From contig OX104122.1 in the NCBI GenBank assembly GCA_944474755.1, positions 27,431,956-27,495,955 on the forward strand: a stretch of 64,000 bases of DNA, in the 5' to 3' direction. The position numbers were made by a program, and so were the translations under genes. The stretch comes from Limnoperna fortunei. Its lineage: Eukaryota > Mollusca > Bivalvia > Mytilida > Modiolidae. This document shows positions 41,201 to 50,400 of this stretch, in pieces; within the stretch, counting starts at the first letter, position 1; every line of letters starts with the position of its first letter. The notes below the pieces were generated by a model. The model did not search any database and was not told the DNA's origin. It saw only the letters and a program-made list of their open reading frames with translations.

Positions 41201-43352
41201 TAATATTGATCATGTACCTGTCAACACTGAGGTTAAAGGTTCTGGTGTCAGAGGGCATTATACGACAATCCTTATAGAGAAGGATTGCCAGTATTCCCTT
41301 GTGCTACGCATGTATCCATAACTTTATTTTCCTGCTGGTTTGGGGTTTTCTCCTGGTACTCCGGCTTCTTCCTCCAATAAAAACCTGACACCATGATATA
41401 GCTGAAAAATTGCAGAGATTGACGTATTTAAACACCATTCAAACAAGAAACCGAAAAATTAAGGTGTACTTGTTATGTTCATGTTACATATTGAAATATA
41501 AAACATAAAGATTATAAAACCCATTAAAATAGCTATTTTTATATGAAATTTGGCCAATAAAAACTGAGCTTTCATTAGCACTTCGGTTGACTGCGGTGAT
41601 GACGTAAACAAAACCTGAAAAGTAAAGCAGTCAATTTTCCACTTTACACAAAGACAAATAGAAAGAAAATTGAGAGAATATTGAACCACACAAGACTAAA
41701 CGGGCTACAGTTGCGACAGTTACTTGATTTTGTTGCTTAATAAACATTTAAATTGATAAATTATTTGTTCATTAGGGTATCACGTTTACATCGTTAATAC
41801 ATCTACCCGATAAAAACAGTATTGACCCCGTTTTTTCAGAGATTTGGATTTACGAGAAGCTGATTCACTGGACTGTCGGCCAGACATTGATCATATCAAA
41901 AAGAAATTCCGTATGTCCAGTGTTATAGCCATTGTGGGCAGTGTTGCATTTACATCGATTCTCATTCTTATTTGGCCGGCTATCATGACATCAACCGGCG
42001 TGTTTAACAGTTCAGAATTCAATTCATGGGTAAGAATGTTATTAGTTTATATTTTTCTAAGCTAGTTTGAACGTTCTTTTAATAATAATCGAAAAACAGA
42101 ATATAAATTGACATAAATGTTCGCTGACCAATTTAAATTTAATGCGTATGTAATCTCCATGTCTTCTTCTTATCCAATTAATCGAGCGAACGTTTAAAGA
42201 CTATTAATTACGAACCGTATAAATCGAAGCTCTTACCCCTCCCAATTTTTAAGTTAAATAAATAACACTGCATTTTACTGAGCGTTTAGGATAATACAAA
42301 ATATGCCATTTCTGATTAACAACTATGCAGTAAAAATAAGCTGGTGTCGATAGTTATGACGATACCATATACCACCATATATATATATTAATTAGCTATC
42401 AACTATCAACCACCATATATATATATATATATTAATTAGCTATCAACTATCAACCACCATATATATATATTAATTAGCTATCAACTTTTAGATTCTCATT
42501 GAACAACATGCACGAAATAACACTGATAACCCTGTTGTCGATAGTTTTTAGTGATAACTGAATGCCACCATATATATATTAATTAGCTATCAACTTTTAG
42601 ATTCCCATTGAACAACATGCACGAAAAAAGCTGTTTTCGACAGTTTTTAGTGATAACTGAATGCCACCATATATATAATAATTAGTTATAAACGTTTAGA
42701 TTCCCTTTGAACGACGCGTCAAATAAAATCTCAGTTTGTAAAAGCGGTATAACATTATCCCATGCATGCAATTGTTTTGAAATGTAAATTACATATAAAT
42801 AAGTTACAACAAATGATTCTACAGACAGCAAAATACTTTTGGTATATAAAGTAAAATATTAAGAATAAAACTACACGTTATACTTTCAATTTACAAGATT
42901 TCACTTGTCATATCCTGAATAAGATAATACGGGAGTTGTATGTATTCCAATCTTCCAGAATCAGCGCAGTTCGATTATTTATTTGGTGTTCATCATAAAT
43001 AAGATATCAATCGAATCATACTGCAAACTGTTTAAAAATGTATAATCAATCTTTATAAATTTTTCAGATAACAGTTGCACAAGTATGGGCGTTCACGGCG
43101 GCCATATTTATTATCGTTGTGCCACTTGTTACAGAAGGAATTGACATTGCTAAAACATACAAACAAAATACAACAGTACAAAGTGAAATATCTATACGCG
43201 CACCAGAGTTGTCGTGCAAAGGACCGGATATTAAAATATTAAATGAACGGTTAAACGTCATTTGTAATGGATTTAATCAAAGCAGTGCGAAATATGAAAA
43301 CGCTGAACAAACTACAGCTGACGAACCAAGCTGCAGTGATGACAAAAATTAA
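20386..43352 (+). CDS. DUR3: DUR3-like urea/solute:sodium symporter gene (12 exons, N-terminus missing)
   Basis: Spliced gene for a sodium:solute symporter family (SLC5-like fold) transporter of the DUR3 type, which in fungi and plants takes up urea across the plasma membrane driven by H+ or Na+. The twelve exons join in frame: 2187 bases, 728 codons plus TAA. Family landmarks, numbered from the first residue found, are SQWTWAATLLQS (24-35), YGISGPFWYAAGATIQ (42-57), VDQSYWQ (231-237), a TSTGSAE motif in exon 6, and LSWLYLFMGILIGSAV from 446. Hydrophobic segments recur throughout. Residues 346-410 form a Cys-rich insert. The C-terminal tail is hydrophilic. About 50 N-terminal residues, including the first membrane segment, were not found upstream. 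No internal stop or frameshift was seen. Urea as the substrate in this animal is inferred from the family only. Confidence 0.93.
20698..20993. mobile_element. MITE with perfect 67-bp terminal inverted repeats, in a DUR3 intron
   Basis: ATGGCATCCAGCAGTTCTTA continues to TTTAGCA at 20764, and 20927-20993 is its exact inverse. The interior is 162 bp and non-coding. It lies between the first two recognised DUR3 exons (20508 and 21071). Confidence 0.9.
21071..21281 (+). CDS. DUR3: DUR3 gene exon (YGISGPFWYAAGATIQ)
   Basis: The acceptor is TATTTTAG and the donor is G|GTAAGT; the exon enters in phase 0 and leaves in phase 1. It encodes a membrane helix after GPFWYAAGATIQ, a loop with KTFLQVIRARFDKKTH, and the start of the next helix. 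Confidence 0.95.
22755..22862 (-). repeat. tRNA-like element in a DUR3 intron
   Basis: Minus strand starts AGCGGATTTGGCCGAGGGGT (box A-like) and ends GAGTTCGAATCCCGCT (box B), and AGCGG can pair with CCGCT. The region between is longer than in a standard tRNA, as in Ser/Leu-type tRNAs or their SINE derivatives. Not accepted as a functional tRNA. Confidence 0.55.
23710..23922 (+). CDS. DUR3: DUR3 gene exon (IGSYTFIGGLGATFYVSYFN)
   Basis: Acceptor TTTTAG, donor TAG|GTAATA, phase 1 on both sides. It encodes two hydrophobic segments joined through TFIGGLGATFYVSYF, a conserved sodium:solute symporter core region, followed by an extracellular-type NNIT sequence that is a potential N-glycosylation site. 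Confidence 0.95.
24361..24483 (+). CDS. DUR3: DUR3 gene exon (LTIFSKPGLMFGLINIV)
   Basis: Acceptor CATATAG, donor TAG|GTACGT, phase 1 on both sides. It encodes a loop (CSKGPEDNLRRSYLTIFS) leading into the helix KPGLMFGLINIVG. Confidence 0.94.
24732..24816. repeat. Direct repeat of about 47 bp, two copies
   Basis: ATGAAAGGAA(T/A)ATTGAT..TTGATCGAATAGCTT occurs twice in tandem just upstream of the exon at 24853. Confidence 0.7.
24853..25059 (+). CDS. DUR3: DUR3 gene exon (VDQSYWQSSVAAKP)
   Basis: Acceptor TTTTTGTAG, donor CAG|GTGCGT, phase 1 on both sides. It carries GNFGTVFVDQSYWQ, one of the strongest DUR3 landmarks, then the helix GFLIGGLCWFAIPFAFAS. Confidence 0.96.
25430..25530 (+). repeat. 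Copy of the 10185-10495 repeat family (tail part)
   Basis: Matches TTTTTCTATGTCCG..TTTG, CTTGACTTTTGGCTCTTGTT and GTTCGGTTGGTTTTCTTTGC just upstream of the DUR3 exon at 25566. Confidence 0.7.
25566..25723 (+). CDS. DUR3: DUR3 gene exon (GLVPPLIAQKLLGRTG)
   Basis: Acceptor TATTTAG, donor AAG|GTATTG; enters in phase 1 and leaves in phase 0. It encodes GLVPP, a helix, then MAVTSTGSAEVMAVTSIL and YDVYQIYLK, matching the family's A/S-rich helix and following loop. The next intron is about 10.8 kb. Confidence 0.95.
25801..25950 (-). repeat. SINE copy followed by a (CAAA) tail in the opposite sense
   Basis: An inverted SINE tail part (AAGCCACTTTCAGCAG to GGTAGGAAAACTGGCG) is followed directly by TTAAACAACATTCAAACAAA, which is the forward tail of the same family. 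This looks like two insertions head to head or a rearranged copy. Confidence 0.7.
26234..26276. repeat. (GT)n microsatellite ending in a G-run
   Basis: TGTGTG repeats, interrupted by one TTTG, then nine or ten G. Lies in the large DUR3 intron. Confidence 0.95.
26631..26788. mobile_element. Hairpin MITE (pairs with 55202-55314)
   Basis: The left arm has TTCTGAACAGGTTATACGAT and TGGTTTGGGTCTGTTA; the right arm is the near-perfect inverse ending at TATTCC. The second family member has the same arms and a shorter loop. Confidence 0.85.
27000..27650. repeat. Probable old repeat blocks in the large DUR3 intron
   Basis: Moderately GC-rich stretches, such as GGATCGCGGACCACAGTGGA and GTTGGAGGCCAAGAAACCTT, have the look of older interspersed repeats. 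No frame is open far enough to be an exon. Confidence 0.35.
28039..28682. repeat. 32-bp minisatellite, about 20 units
   Basis: Unit resembles CTTATGACAGTGCGGAGG followed by a T-run and GTATGTTC. Variation is mostly in the T-run length and in TTATG/TTAGG. Short frames on both strands read the repeat as CS-x-G or HCHKEHTKKPP peptides; these are by-products. Confidence 0.95.
29000..31530. other. Intronic AT-rich sequence
   Basis: No exon was recognised. There is a 12-bp inverted pair, GGCCGGATTTTA (29462-29473) and AAATCCGGCC (near 29661-29670), a (TTGTC)n run near 30732-30750 and a GACCGGTCATTATT piece at 30771-30785 that recalls the 12718 element's end. Confidence 0.45.
31531..31650. repeat. 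60-bp tandem duplication, two units
   Basis: TGATGTATTGACTTGACA starts at 31531 and again at 31591, and each unit ends in CGAACAATTTTTC. Confidence 0.95.
31879..32325. repeat. 220-bp tandem duplication, two units
   Basis: GGTGTATGTTTCATTG at 31879 and 32099, followed in both by AGCAACGATGCTATTCTT and CCTTTGTCTATTCA. Divergence is moderate. Confidence 0.85.
32352..34312. repeat. 2-kb minisatellite with 38-47 bp units and higher-order pattern
   Basis: About 45 units built on CAATACAAATCGTTGCTATA plus GTAACTGTAAA and one of three endings (ACTGTAT, ACACTAT, TCTAT). A variant with GTTCC instead of GTTGC recurs at about 33072, 33284, 33495, 33836, 34009 and 34178, mostly 170-213 bp apart, so units are arranged in larger blocks. 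Confidence 0.95.
34345..34412 (+). repeat. SINE tail with (CAAA)n at the end of the minisatellite
   Basis: TTGCTGAAAGTGGCGTTAAA then ACACCATTCAAACAAACAAA. Only the 3' end of the SINE, directly next to the tandem array. Confidence 0.85.
34875..35042 (+). repeat. SINE copy, head truncated
   Basis: Forward copy from CTCCAACCTTAATTGA through GCCAGTTTTCCTACCGAAG, GGTTTTCTCCGTGTACTCC, and AGCTGAAAAATTGCTAAAAG. Confidence 0.85.
35500..35758 (-). repeat. SINE, near full length with tRNA-like head
   Basis: Minus-strand order: GGGGCCTCGGTGGCCAAGTG (box A region), a GCGGGTTCGATTC box B, core, CCTACCGCAGGTCCGGGG, and tail-side TTGCTGAAAATGGCGTTAAA. One of the best copies for defining the family. Confidence 0.9.
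35775..35850. repeat. Short direct repeats (about 27 bp, three copies)
   Basis: ATGTCTTATAAACATTCATTAA recurs three times with small changes, beside a SINE. Confidence 0.8.
36568..36698 (+). CDS. DUR3: DUR3 gene exon encoding first half of a Cys-rich insert
   Basis: Translates as PFRMVLDSNSC, then C-x2-C (356/359), C-x-C (373/375) and C-x2-C (381/384). The acceptor must be the weak TTAAAAG at 36566-36567, because only this keeps phase 0 from the previous exon. The more typical TTTCAG eight bases downstream would put a stop after five codons. The donor is AA|GTAAGT, leaving in phase 2. The phase fit on both sides makes it a real exon although it sits alone among repeats. Confidence 0.85.
36766..36992 (+). 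repeat. SINE copy with degraded head
   Basis: Forward copy with a degenerate box A and B, GCTCGACTTCAACCTTAATT, GCCAGTTTTTCTGCCGAAG, a C-run where the pyrimidine-rich core lies, and ACACCATTCAAACAACAAAC. Lies 68 bases after the DUR3 exon at 36568. Confidence 0.85.
37524..37607. repeat. Tandem duplication of about 40 bp before the DUR3 exon at 37637
   Basis: AAAGCTTxTCGTTxACACAG and ACTATATTCTACACA occur twice in tandem and end 30 bases before the exon. Confidence 0.85.
37637..37799 (+). CDS. DUR3: DUR3 gene exon encoding second half of the Cys-rich insert and a helix
   Basis: Acceptor TTATTTCAG, donor ACT|GTACGT; enters in phase 2 and leaves in phase 0. It completes the insert with C394, C404 and H407 (C-x2-H in YNCKTHG), then FRTYVDYL, and opens the next helix with NWCLMWSVLSIVPLTVLLK. 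Confidence 0.88.
38330..39235. repeat. Three tandem copies of a hairpin-containing element
   Basis: ATTTACCGCGTATTCAAGTC-like motifs occur near 38418, 38780 and 38992. Each copy contains GGATT..TCTCCAATCTCGATAG facing its inverse CTATCTCGATTGGAGAAATC. The first two units also share CTCATGACGTCATAAACAAA. Successive units are shortened. Confidence 0.85.
39837..40041 (+). CDS. DUR3: DUR3 gene exon (LSLSWLYLFMGILIGSAVLP)
   Basis: Acceptor TTTACAG, donor CAG|GTAATA; enters in phase 0 and leaves in phase 1. It encodes two membrane segments: LYLFMGILIGSAVLPIVLCMFW, and one after GMGMVAGSISG. Both are conserved in order and spacing in DUR3 proteins. Confidence 0.96.
40315..40492 (+). CDS. DUR3: DUR3 gene exon (GKELPMLIGNMTSICVGG)
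   Basis: Acceptor TTTTCAG, donor GCTAC|GTACGT; enters in phase 1 and leaves in phase 2. It encodes the helix after ELPMLIGNMTSI and the cytosolic linker WELTRDIDSPLSPW. An overlapping GTATAC four bases downstream is not used, because it would put the next exon out of frame. Confidence 0.94.
40512..40757 (+). repeat. SINE, near full length, downstream of a DUR3 exon
   Basis: Starts 20 bases after the exon at 40315-40492: GACCTCGTTGGCTAGTCAT head, GTGGTCTGTCAACACTG, GGGGGTTCGAGTCTCGAG box B, then the usual core and ACCATACAAACAAACAAA tail. Confidence 0.9.
41205..41455 (+). repeat. SINE copy
   Basis: Forward copy: CTGTCAACACTGAGGTTAAA, GGGGTTTTCTCCTGGTACTC, CTTCCTCCAATAAAAACCTG, AGCTGAAAAATTGCAGAG, ACACCATTCAAACAAGAAAC. 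Confidence 0.88.
41840..42029 (+). CDS. DUR3: DUR3 gene exon (cytosolic linker and helix)
   Basis: Acceptor TTTTTTCAG, donor TGG|GTAAGA; enters in phase 2 and leaves in phase 0. It encodes the charged linker DLDLREADSLDCRPDIDHIK and then the helix SVIAIVGSVAFTSILILIWPA. Confidence 0.94.
42360..42690. repeat. AT-rich tandem repeats in the last DUR3 intron
   Basis: Units start CCACCATATATATAT and continue TTAATTAGCTATCAACT. Three short units are followed by two longer ones with ATTGAACAACATGCACGAAA. Confidence 0.9.
43068..43352 (+). CDS. DUR3: DUR3 gene terminal exon
   Basis: Acceptor ATTTTTCAG, phase 0. It encodes the last helix (VWAFTAAIFIIVVPLVTEG) and a hydrophilic tail of about 70 residues ending at TAA 43350-43352. 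The tail contains NERLNVICNGF and is Ser/Glu-rich at the end. An AATAAA lies 79 bases downstream of the stop. Confidence 0.95.
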   Translation: MTVAQVWAFTAAIFIIVVPLVTEGIDIAKTYKQNTTVQSEISIRAPELSCKGPDIKILNERLNVICNGFNQSSAKYENAEQTTADEPSCSDDKN

Positions 43353-43430
43353 AGTGATTCTCATTAAATTATGTTTCAGTTAAATATATGTTCCGTGCTT
43401 ATTCTGTAAAATATGAAGCAACTACAACAA

Positions 43431-43436
43431 AATAAA
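43431..43436 (+). terminator. Probable polyadenylation signal of the DUR3 gene
   Basis: Canonical AATAAA about 80 bases after the stop codon, the first on this strand in the 3' region. Other AATAAA hexamers follow further on (for example near 43540 and 43640), so alternative ends are possible. Confidence 0.5.
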
Positions 43437-44047
43437 ATGATGTCAGCATTCATTGCAGTTACGAAACTGATTATATTTATAACTCGCTGCAGTGAACAAA
43501 TTTCAACTCACTGAACTGTTTTTGAATTTGAACACAGCGAAATAAAAAAACTGTTGACTGGGTATATGAAGTCAATGAAATTATTCTCCGACTAGTGCTA
43601 TTTGTTCAGATCTGTGCAGTCTTTCTTGAATCAATGTCAGGAATAAACTTTGCTGCTGTGGCCTTACTAGCGGTACCAACTGGAAAGAGACAAAAACTAG
43701 AAAAAACCGAGACACACAAAATGTACAAAACAGGAAGAAGATTTTACGACCAGCTTAAGTTTGTTAAAATATTGTTTTTCAGCGTTTGTCTATACATTAT
43801 TCATACTCATTCTTGTTAGTTTAAAATTACATTTCATTGTTACTTTACAAAAATGTGCGTGATGCTTAGATATATACGCCTATTTTCTATCACAAAAAAA
43901 TTTAATAACAATTTCTTTCTTTTATATAATTACTTGGAAAGGGGGATTCTAGTCTGAAAAGGTTATGTCTATTTTTTTACAGCAAATAGGTTCTTCTGGT
44001 ATTCTGCACATTTTCATATTATAATATTTTGCTTATCGCAAGTATCG

Positions 44048-44240
44048 CCCGCGTGGTAAGTTTGAATCTGATTCCGGGCAAGAGTGTGCTTAACTTCAAC
44101 ATTAACTGACAAAGATGCCATTTTTCTTGTCGAAGGTCGGCGGTTCATGCTGAGTACTTTGGTCTTCTTCAAATAAACACAAGACGATTGGCTTTAGTTG
44201 AAAAATTGCTAAAATTCAAATAAAATCCCATTAAAAAATA
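44048..44240 (+). repeat. Degraded SINE between the two convergent genes
   Basis: Forward copy, strongly diverged: TCCGGGCAAGAGTGTGCTTA, TGTCGAAGGTCGGCGG and GTTGAAAAATTGCTAAAATTC. It fills much of the 1-kb gap between the stop codons. Confidence 0.75.
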
Positions 44241-44258
44241 AAGTATACTGCACATAAT

Positions 44259-44264
44259 TTTATT
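44259..44264 (-). terminator. Probable polyadenylation signal of the TMC gene
   Basis: AATAAA on the minus strand (TTTATT on plus), 120 bases past the TGA, at the edge of a SINE remnant that occupies the gap to the convergent DUR3 gene. Confidence 0.4.
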
Positions 44265-44383
44265 AATTAAATCTGTATTTTTCGACACAAAATACTCTCC
44301 ATTGTAGTACCACAACACCACATTTTAAAAATGTTGATGTCTGTAGTTTATAACTAGAGGTATAAAGTTAATGTTTCGAGATA

Positions 44384-44467
44384 TCATAATGCATATTTAG
44401 AGCAACTATACTCACAAGGTGTTGACAGTGCCCTAGCATAGATCTTTCTCTTCTCAACTTTTCTTTC
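44384..44467 (-). CDS. TMC: TMC gene exon 18 (C-terminal exon)
   Basis: Acceptor TTACGTTTAG, phase 0. Encodes the basic start ERKVEKRKIYARAL and a short tail ending at TGA 44386-44384. The total then closes at exactly 662 codons including the stop, which is the main support for a low-complexity exon like this. Confidence 0.75.
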   Translation of the reverse strand, partial: ERKVEKRKIYARALSTPCEYSCSKYAL

Positions 44468-47400
44468 CTAAACGTAAAATAAAAAATGAATTTCAGCGGT
44501 TTCCAAGATAGTTCCAATATTTTAAAGAAGATATGTTGTATTTTTTAGAAATAAATCCTCTTTTGTATTAAGAAATATGTGTTAGTTCTGAGTTTGAATT
44601 GTGAAATCAATTACTCACAAAGTCTAACTGATTTCTAAGTTCTTTAATCAGATCAGCGTATGAAGACGATTTAGTTCTGTAGTAAAGGGCTATTAACCTG
44701 AAATAAAGAAAAGAATTGACAAGTTAAAGTCAAAGGCTGACCACTTTCTCCTTATATGAATTATACTTAAGGTGTTTCCATTGAATGTAAAGACCTCATT
44801 TCTTTTGATTGTTATTATTCTTTCTTTTTTTGCCACCTTTTTAAAACTCATCATTTTGACAGTCTGGTATATATCGTTTCTAAACTTTGGATTATGATAA
44901 GGGACCATATTATCTGATGGCCATTGAGTTTTGTGAGCCGAATACTTTATCCTTACAATTATTTCTCCAAACACCTTGTTAATAAAATAAGTCCAGAACC
45001 GTAACAGATACAATTCTCACTTTCTGGAACTTTTGAGATAACTTTGTAATATACAATGTTACAGTTCAGTAATAGCCTCGACCTTATGCCTCTAATTTTG
45101 TTACAATTACATCTCGAAACCGTAAAATATATAGAAAACAATCAATTGGGAACATAATCCTCTCATTGAAAACATCAATTGGTACATTTTGTAATTGAGT
45201 CCGAAACTGTTCCATGAATCGTTTTCGACGTATCGCCTTTGACTTAATTGGTTAACTTTTGTTTGTCTTATAACTTGTAAACTTTTAGTGATGATAAGTA
45301 TACATGAATACTTAAAGTGATAAGAAGGAAAATACGTTCATTTCAATACCAAAGGTCGTGGGTAATGCTCATACCACAGCAACAAGTAATAAAGAGTTTC
45401 TGGTAACCATATGTTTGTAGAATCAGGGTGAGGTGCAGTACTGATACATGTCATTTCTAACCGAATTTGTCCCTAGCAACTTGCCTAAAACTCTTTAACA
45501 ACCACAGAATATGTGACTCGGGACTACTTGCCTCACTCAACAAAACTAATTTTCCTCGCTGGAAGTCACACTTTGTTCTTGGTAGCAGACAAACAATCAA
45601 TAACATCCATAGATTTACGACTGTAGACCATATCAGGAAAGATCTTTTAATTTTTTTCTCATTACGTTCTTATGTACTTTCAATTTTTATGTGTTTTTGT
45701 TCGGAAAACTCCAACTTATGACGTTTTGGGATATGATCGTCATATTAAAGTTGACTATGTAAATGAACGATTTAAATACTTTACAGACCTGACCATACCA
45801 TAGCTCTTCTTTTGAGTAGTTTTGACGATCTCTAAAATGTTTTTTTCTTTTGGAAAAGATAATGTACAGGTATTACCAACTGTTTTTTTCCTTAATTTGT
45901 GACAAAAAGATATAAACCACAAAAATATTTTTAATGCTGTATGTGGTATACTTACAACAACAAAATAATAACAGGAACAATAACAGCAGGTGATCCCATA
46001 TACGTTATCGGAATTTCTAAGTAACTAGGCCAGCTGCCTATGTGTTCCGAAATAACATCGTAAGATTTGCACATTCTTCTAAAAGGTCCACAATCTGCTG
46101 ATGGAGTTATCCTGTTATAAATAGAGCATCCCTTTTACTTATTGATTAAAATTCATCATATGTACATGCGTTAAAATATGTTGATAAGTTATTTGTTCAA
46201 AAAGGAGTTGATTGTTTTAACTAGAGTACATTCAATCTATTTCTTCGCATAGGTTTTGTTCAAAAGTATTTAAATCGCATATGTAGACTAAATGTACCAA
46301 TAATGAAAGACTTGTAAGCCTGATCAATAATGAAATTTCAATAAGCAGAATGAAAAAGTAAGGAAAGTGGAAATGAAACATAGACACGGTAGATACGAAA
46401 GTTATGTTCTTAGTTTAAAGAACTTTGTTTTCACTTCACTTCAAATGCTCTACTTGATTAAATGGATTTTAATGAGTCTGACAATACCTTTTTGTGTATG
46501 TTTTTATGAGGACAACAACCCTAAATTATTTCAATATTATCATACGTTTCTGTGTTTTTATAACGAAACGCCGAGTCGGGTTTTATAGTTTGCACAGCCT
46601 GGTAAAATTCCACCTTTAAATGTATCATTCCACTCGAATACGATATCTGGCCTAAAATTGATCAGAAGTAAATTGTGCATGATTACCGAAGATGTAAAAA
46701 GTTTCAGATGTTATTTTTTATTGTTCTATTTTATTGCTAATACTTACTCTACAACTGTATAGGCTGTTGGCAGTATGCAAAGAAACCACGTCATGAGGAG
46801 TATAAATAGGTAAAAATTTCCAGAACGTGACGCTCGAAAAACTTTCTTTGGTGCTACCATAGCAAGTTTTGCAATAAACAACCGGAAGTAAAAGACAATA
46901 AAAAGTTTTATAATTCCTATCACTATGATAAGTGGCGAAAAATATAGTCCAAGCCAGATCAATCCCTGTCCGTATATAAGGTCTAATACGTGAGAGGTTA
47001 TTGCAAATTCGCTAAGTTCTAGCTGTAACGAAATCATTGATATTTTTTGGTTTACAATATACATTAAAACAGATCTAAGCAAAGTATTTGTTGTTGTTTG
47101 TGTTACCGCTGTATTAATAACATAAATGCACCAATGAGTTATTGTAACGTACTAATTGGTTAATTAAAAAATCAGCCCCGTAGTTTCTTGTAAACTTTTG
47201 GTCCATAAGAACATCTGTTTACTTATGTTGTATGTATATATCCATCCAAAAGATTTTCTAAAAGCCGACGTCCACAAGAGAAGAATACCACCCGTATCCA
47301 CCAATTAACCTCTATGTATATTCAAATGAAGCAATTATTATAAACTTAACATTGTTCTTCTTACAAATACATTTAGTGAAATTCCTATGCCGGACAATAC

Positions 47401-50400
47401 AACTATATAACGACAGTTATATTGTGTTGTTTTGTAATGTGACATCACGAATTATTTGATATGTATTTATATAGGGATAACCAATCGTTAAGCTTATTAC
47501 TTACCTTGATGCAGCATACGTTACATTTGATAAGCAATGCCTTTGTAAAATCAACAAAAATACCAACTGCTATGCATAAACCCAGATCTACAAACACCAC
47601 TTTTAAAACTTCTTCACCAACGTGGTTCTCCCAACAACAGATCTCTGTCGTATTAATGCCCTAAATATAAGTGTAAATACGATTGAATATAACATAAAAA
47701 TACAGAAACTAATATGCATATTACTGAATTTGCCACCGAAAACGATCGTATGCTTCTAATATAAAAATATAACAAAAACAAAAAAAAAGAGATAAGAATA
47801 GAATAATTTATGCAAGCGTTAATAGTTTAGTAAATTAGTTTAATGAAAACTGAGATAACTTGAGTAAATACGACGCATACTATAGAACCTTTGCGAATAT
47901 TTTCCTGTACATAATAGCGCACATTCCTGTTTTAACGATAAAGCATTGACCTCGAGAAAAATGATACCATAAATTCTTTTATTTAAAATAGTATCGTTTG
48001 TCTTAACCACTTTTCCTATTTCTTGAAAGATTATGACTATCCAAGGATATGAATAATTAACTTTATTAACCTCGCTTATCCAAAGGTGATATGCGTGGAA
48101 CAGGAGTTGCTTACCCTTCCTGGGTAGCTGGATTAACCCCCGGTTTTACTGGGGTTCGTGTTACTCGGCTTTTGGTTTTTGTGTTGTGTTTGTTTGTGTT
48201 TGTTTTGTTTCCACTTTTTAACTATGTTTTTTCTGTCCTTGACTTATTCTCTAATGAATACTCCTCTGTATCTTAAATTCTTTGTTCTGTATAACGTATT
48301 AAATGCTTGCAATTAAAGAACTTACAGATTTGTTATTTTAAGTTCATATTATACAAATACAGCATTACAGTAAAATTATCAATTAATAATTTACAAATTA
48401 CAGCCTTTCTCTAAGCGAATACAAGTTTATATCAACTGATAGATTTATATCGACCGAGGTCGATATATATAATTGTATTGACCAAAAGAAAGGCTCTATT
48501 TTGTATATTATTAATTGATAATAATGCTGTAGTTTTAATGTCACATACAAAAATCAAAATGAAATGTCTACGTTATTCTTATTTAAGGATGCAAACCTTT
48601 TGTGCCCAACACTGTTCATTGTTTGCTGTTGTGTTCCAGCAGATGATTAATCAACGAATGTAAAAATATGATTGGCTGATGGTGAAACGTCACACAGTTT
48701 TTGTATTTTTTAGTTCTTTTTTTATTAACCGTGCAATTCGCAAAAGTCAATCCGCAATAAATCAGTCAAGCCGCCAAAATACAAAATATCATGTGGTAGA
48801 CTTTGGACAAATTAAAATACACCGAAATTATCAATTAATGATATTAGTGACTAGTATGAAAGAAACCCTTGATATTTTACATATACCTTGTTTTGGCAAG
48901 AACTGTTAGAACATTCAGAAGCAACATTATACAATGAAATATCAAACACTACCAGACTTGCAAAATAAAAGACAGTTGTCCTGAAATTGGGAAATAAAAT
49001 GAAATAATAAAACGAAAGTACGTTCATACATACAATACGGGTTTTTAACATTTTCCTTTCTTTTCGTACTATAATCGGGATATGTTTTTCGGGTTTCCAG
49101 TCAGAAATTTTCAAAATAGTTTAGTATTAAAAATTGTCAATAAACAATAAAAATTATGTTTTTATATATGTGGAAGTTTAAGCCGAGCTATAGTTGTACA
49201 CCTTAATAATCAACCAACCTAAATTATGGCACTTGATATATTCATCTAAGTATCTAAGTAATGCAAAGCCAGAGTTAAACGTAGAACAAAGTACTACTTC
49301 GTTTTTTAAGTCCTGTTTTAGGATTATCAACCAACTAAAATACTAATATCAGTTATAAATCATTAAACAACAAAACATGCAAGCAATTAATACTTACTGT
49401 TGGTCAAACGTACCTTAACATTGTGAATTTTAATGCTGTTCGTGGCGACCAGCCTTCCAAACGAACAATAACTTCAAAGATGACAGGTACCATAAGTTTG
49501 AGCAGCGCTACAACACCCGATAACTGAAATAAGAATGTGGCTCATAAAAGAATCTTCAGTGAAAAACAAACTTCAATTTGAGGACCGAATTTATGATTTG
49601 TGAATTTTCGTGACTTATTTTTTTTCAAGAAACCCTAAGGTCAATAACGTTTATTTATTTAACTACAATTTCTTTTTTAAAATAAAATGTGAACACTGAG
49701 AATGAGTGTTCGAGCCTTACTGATGGCAAGTTGTGCTAAACTCCAAATTTAATAAAACTGACTTACGGGACAATTTTTAAATATAATTTATTAAATTACT
49801 AATTAATATTTCCGACAAAAATATTTCATACATTTTTATGAGGGATTCTATTTCAGTCAGAGAGTTCTTTTTAATTTTTGCGCTGCTTTTTGTTGCTGTC
49901 TACTATTACTCATGACTGTTAATATCTCTTAACATTGCACCAAGTTATATGCAGTGGTGTTGTATTTCTTTAGAAAATGAATATTTCTAATTGAGTTTTG
50001 TTTGAAAGTTTCTGTAATTAATATTTTTTAAAGTAATCAAAACGATTTCAGAACTATCATTTAAATTTAATTAAAATTCCTTTATTGAAATATAATACAT
50101 TACAAAAATAAGTAGTACATAAATACTTCATTAAAGTTCTCTTTTATTTCACAAAACATTAGTCATATAGAAAAGTGCAGAGAGAAAATATACAGAATCC
50201 AGTGACGATGGTTTTGTTACAGACGGAAGCTTATGTAATCTAAATTTATCTCTGACTAATTCAAGGTATATAGTTGATGGCATGTCGCATAATTTCCGCC
50301 TCATTAATAAATACATCTGATAGCATAAAGACATGTAATCGAATATAGCCAATTATTTTCACAAATTGTGATGTACGCTAAGTCCACCCAGTTTTAACCG

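Noticed and set aside
43595..43819. 74-codon frame just after the DUR3 gene
   Set aside because: Not recognisable, lies in the 3' region, and has no upstream promoter or splice support.
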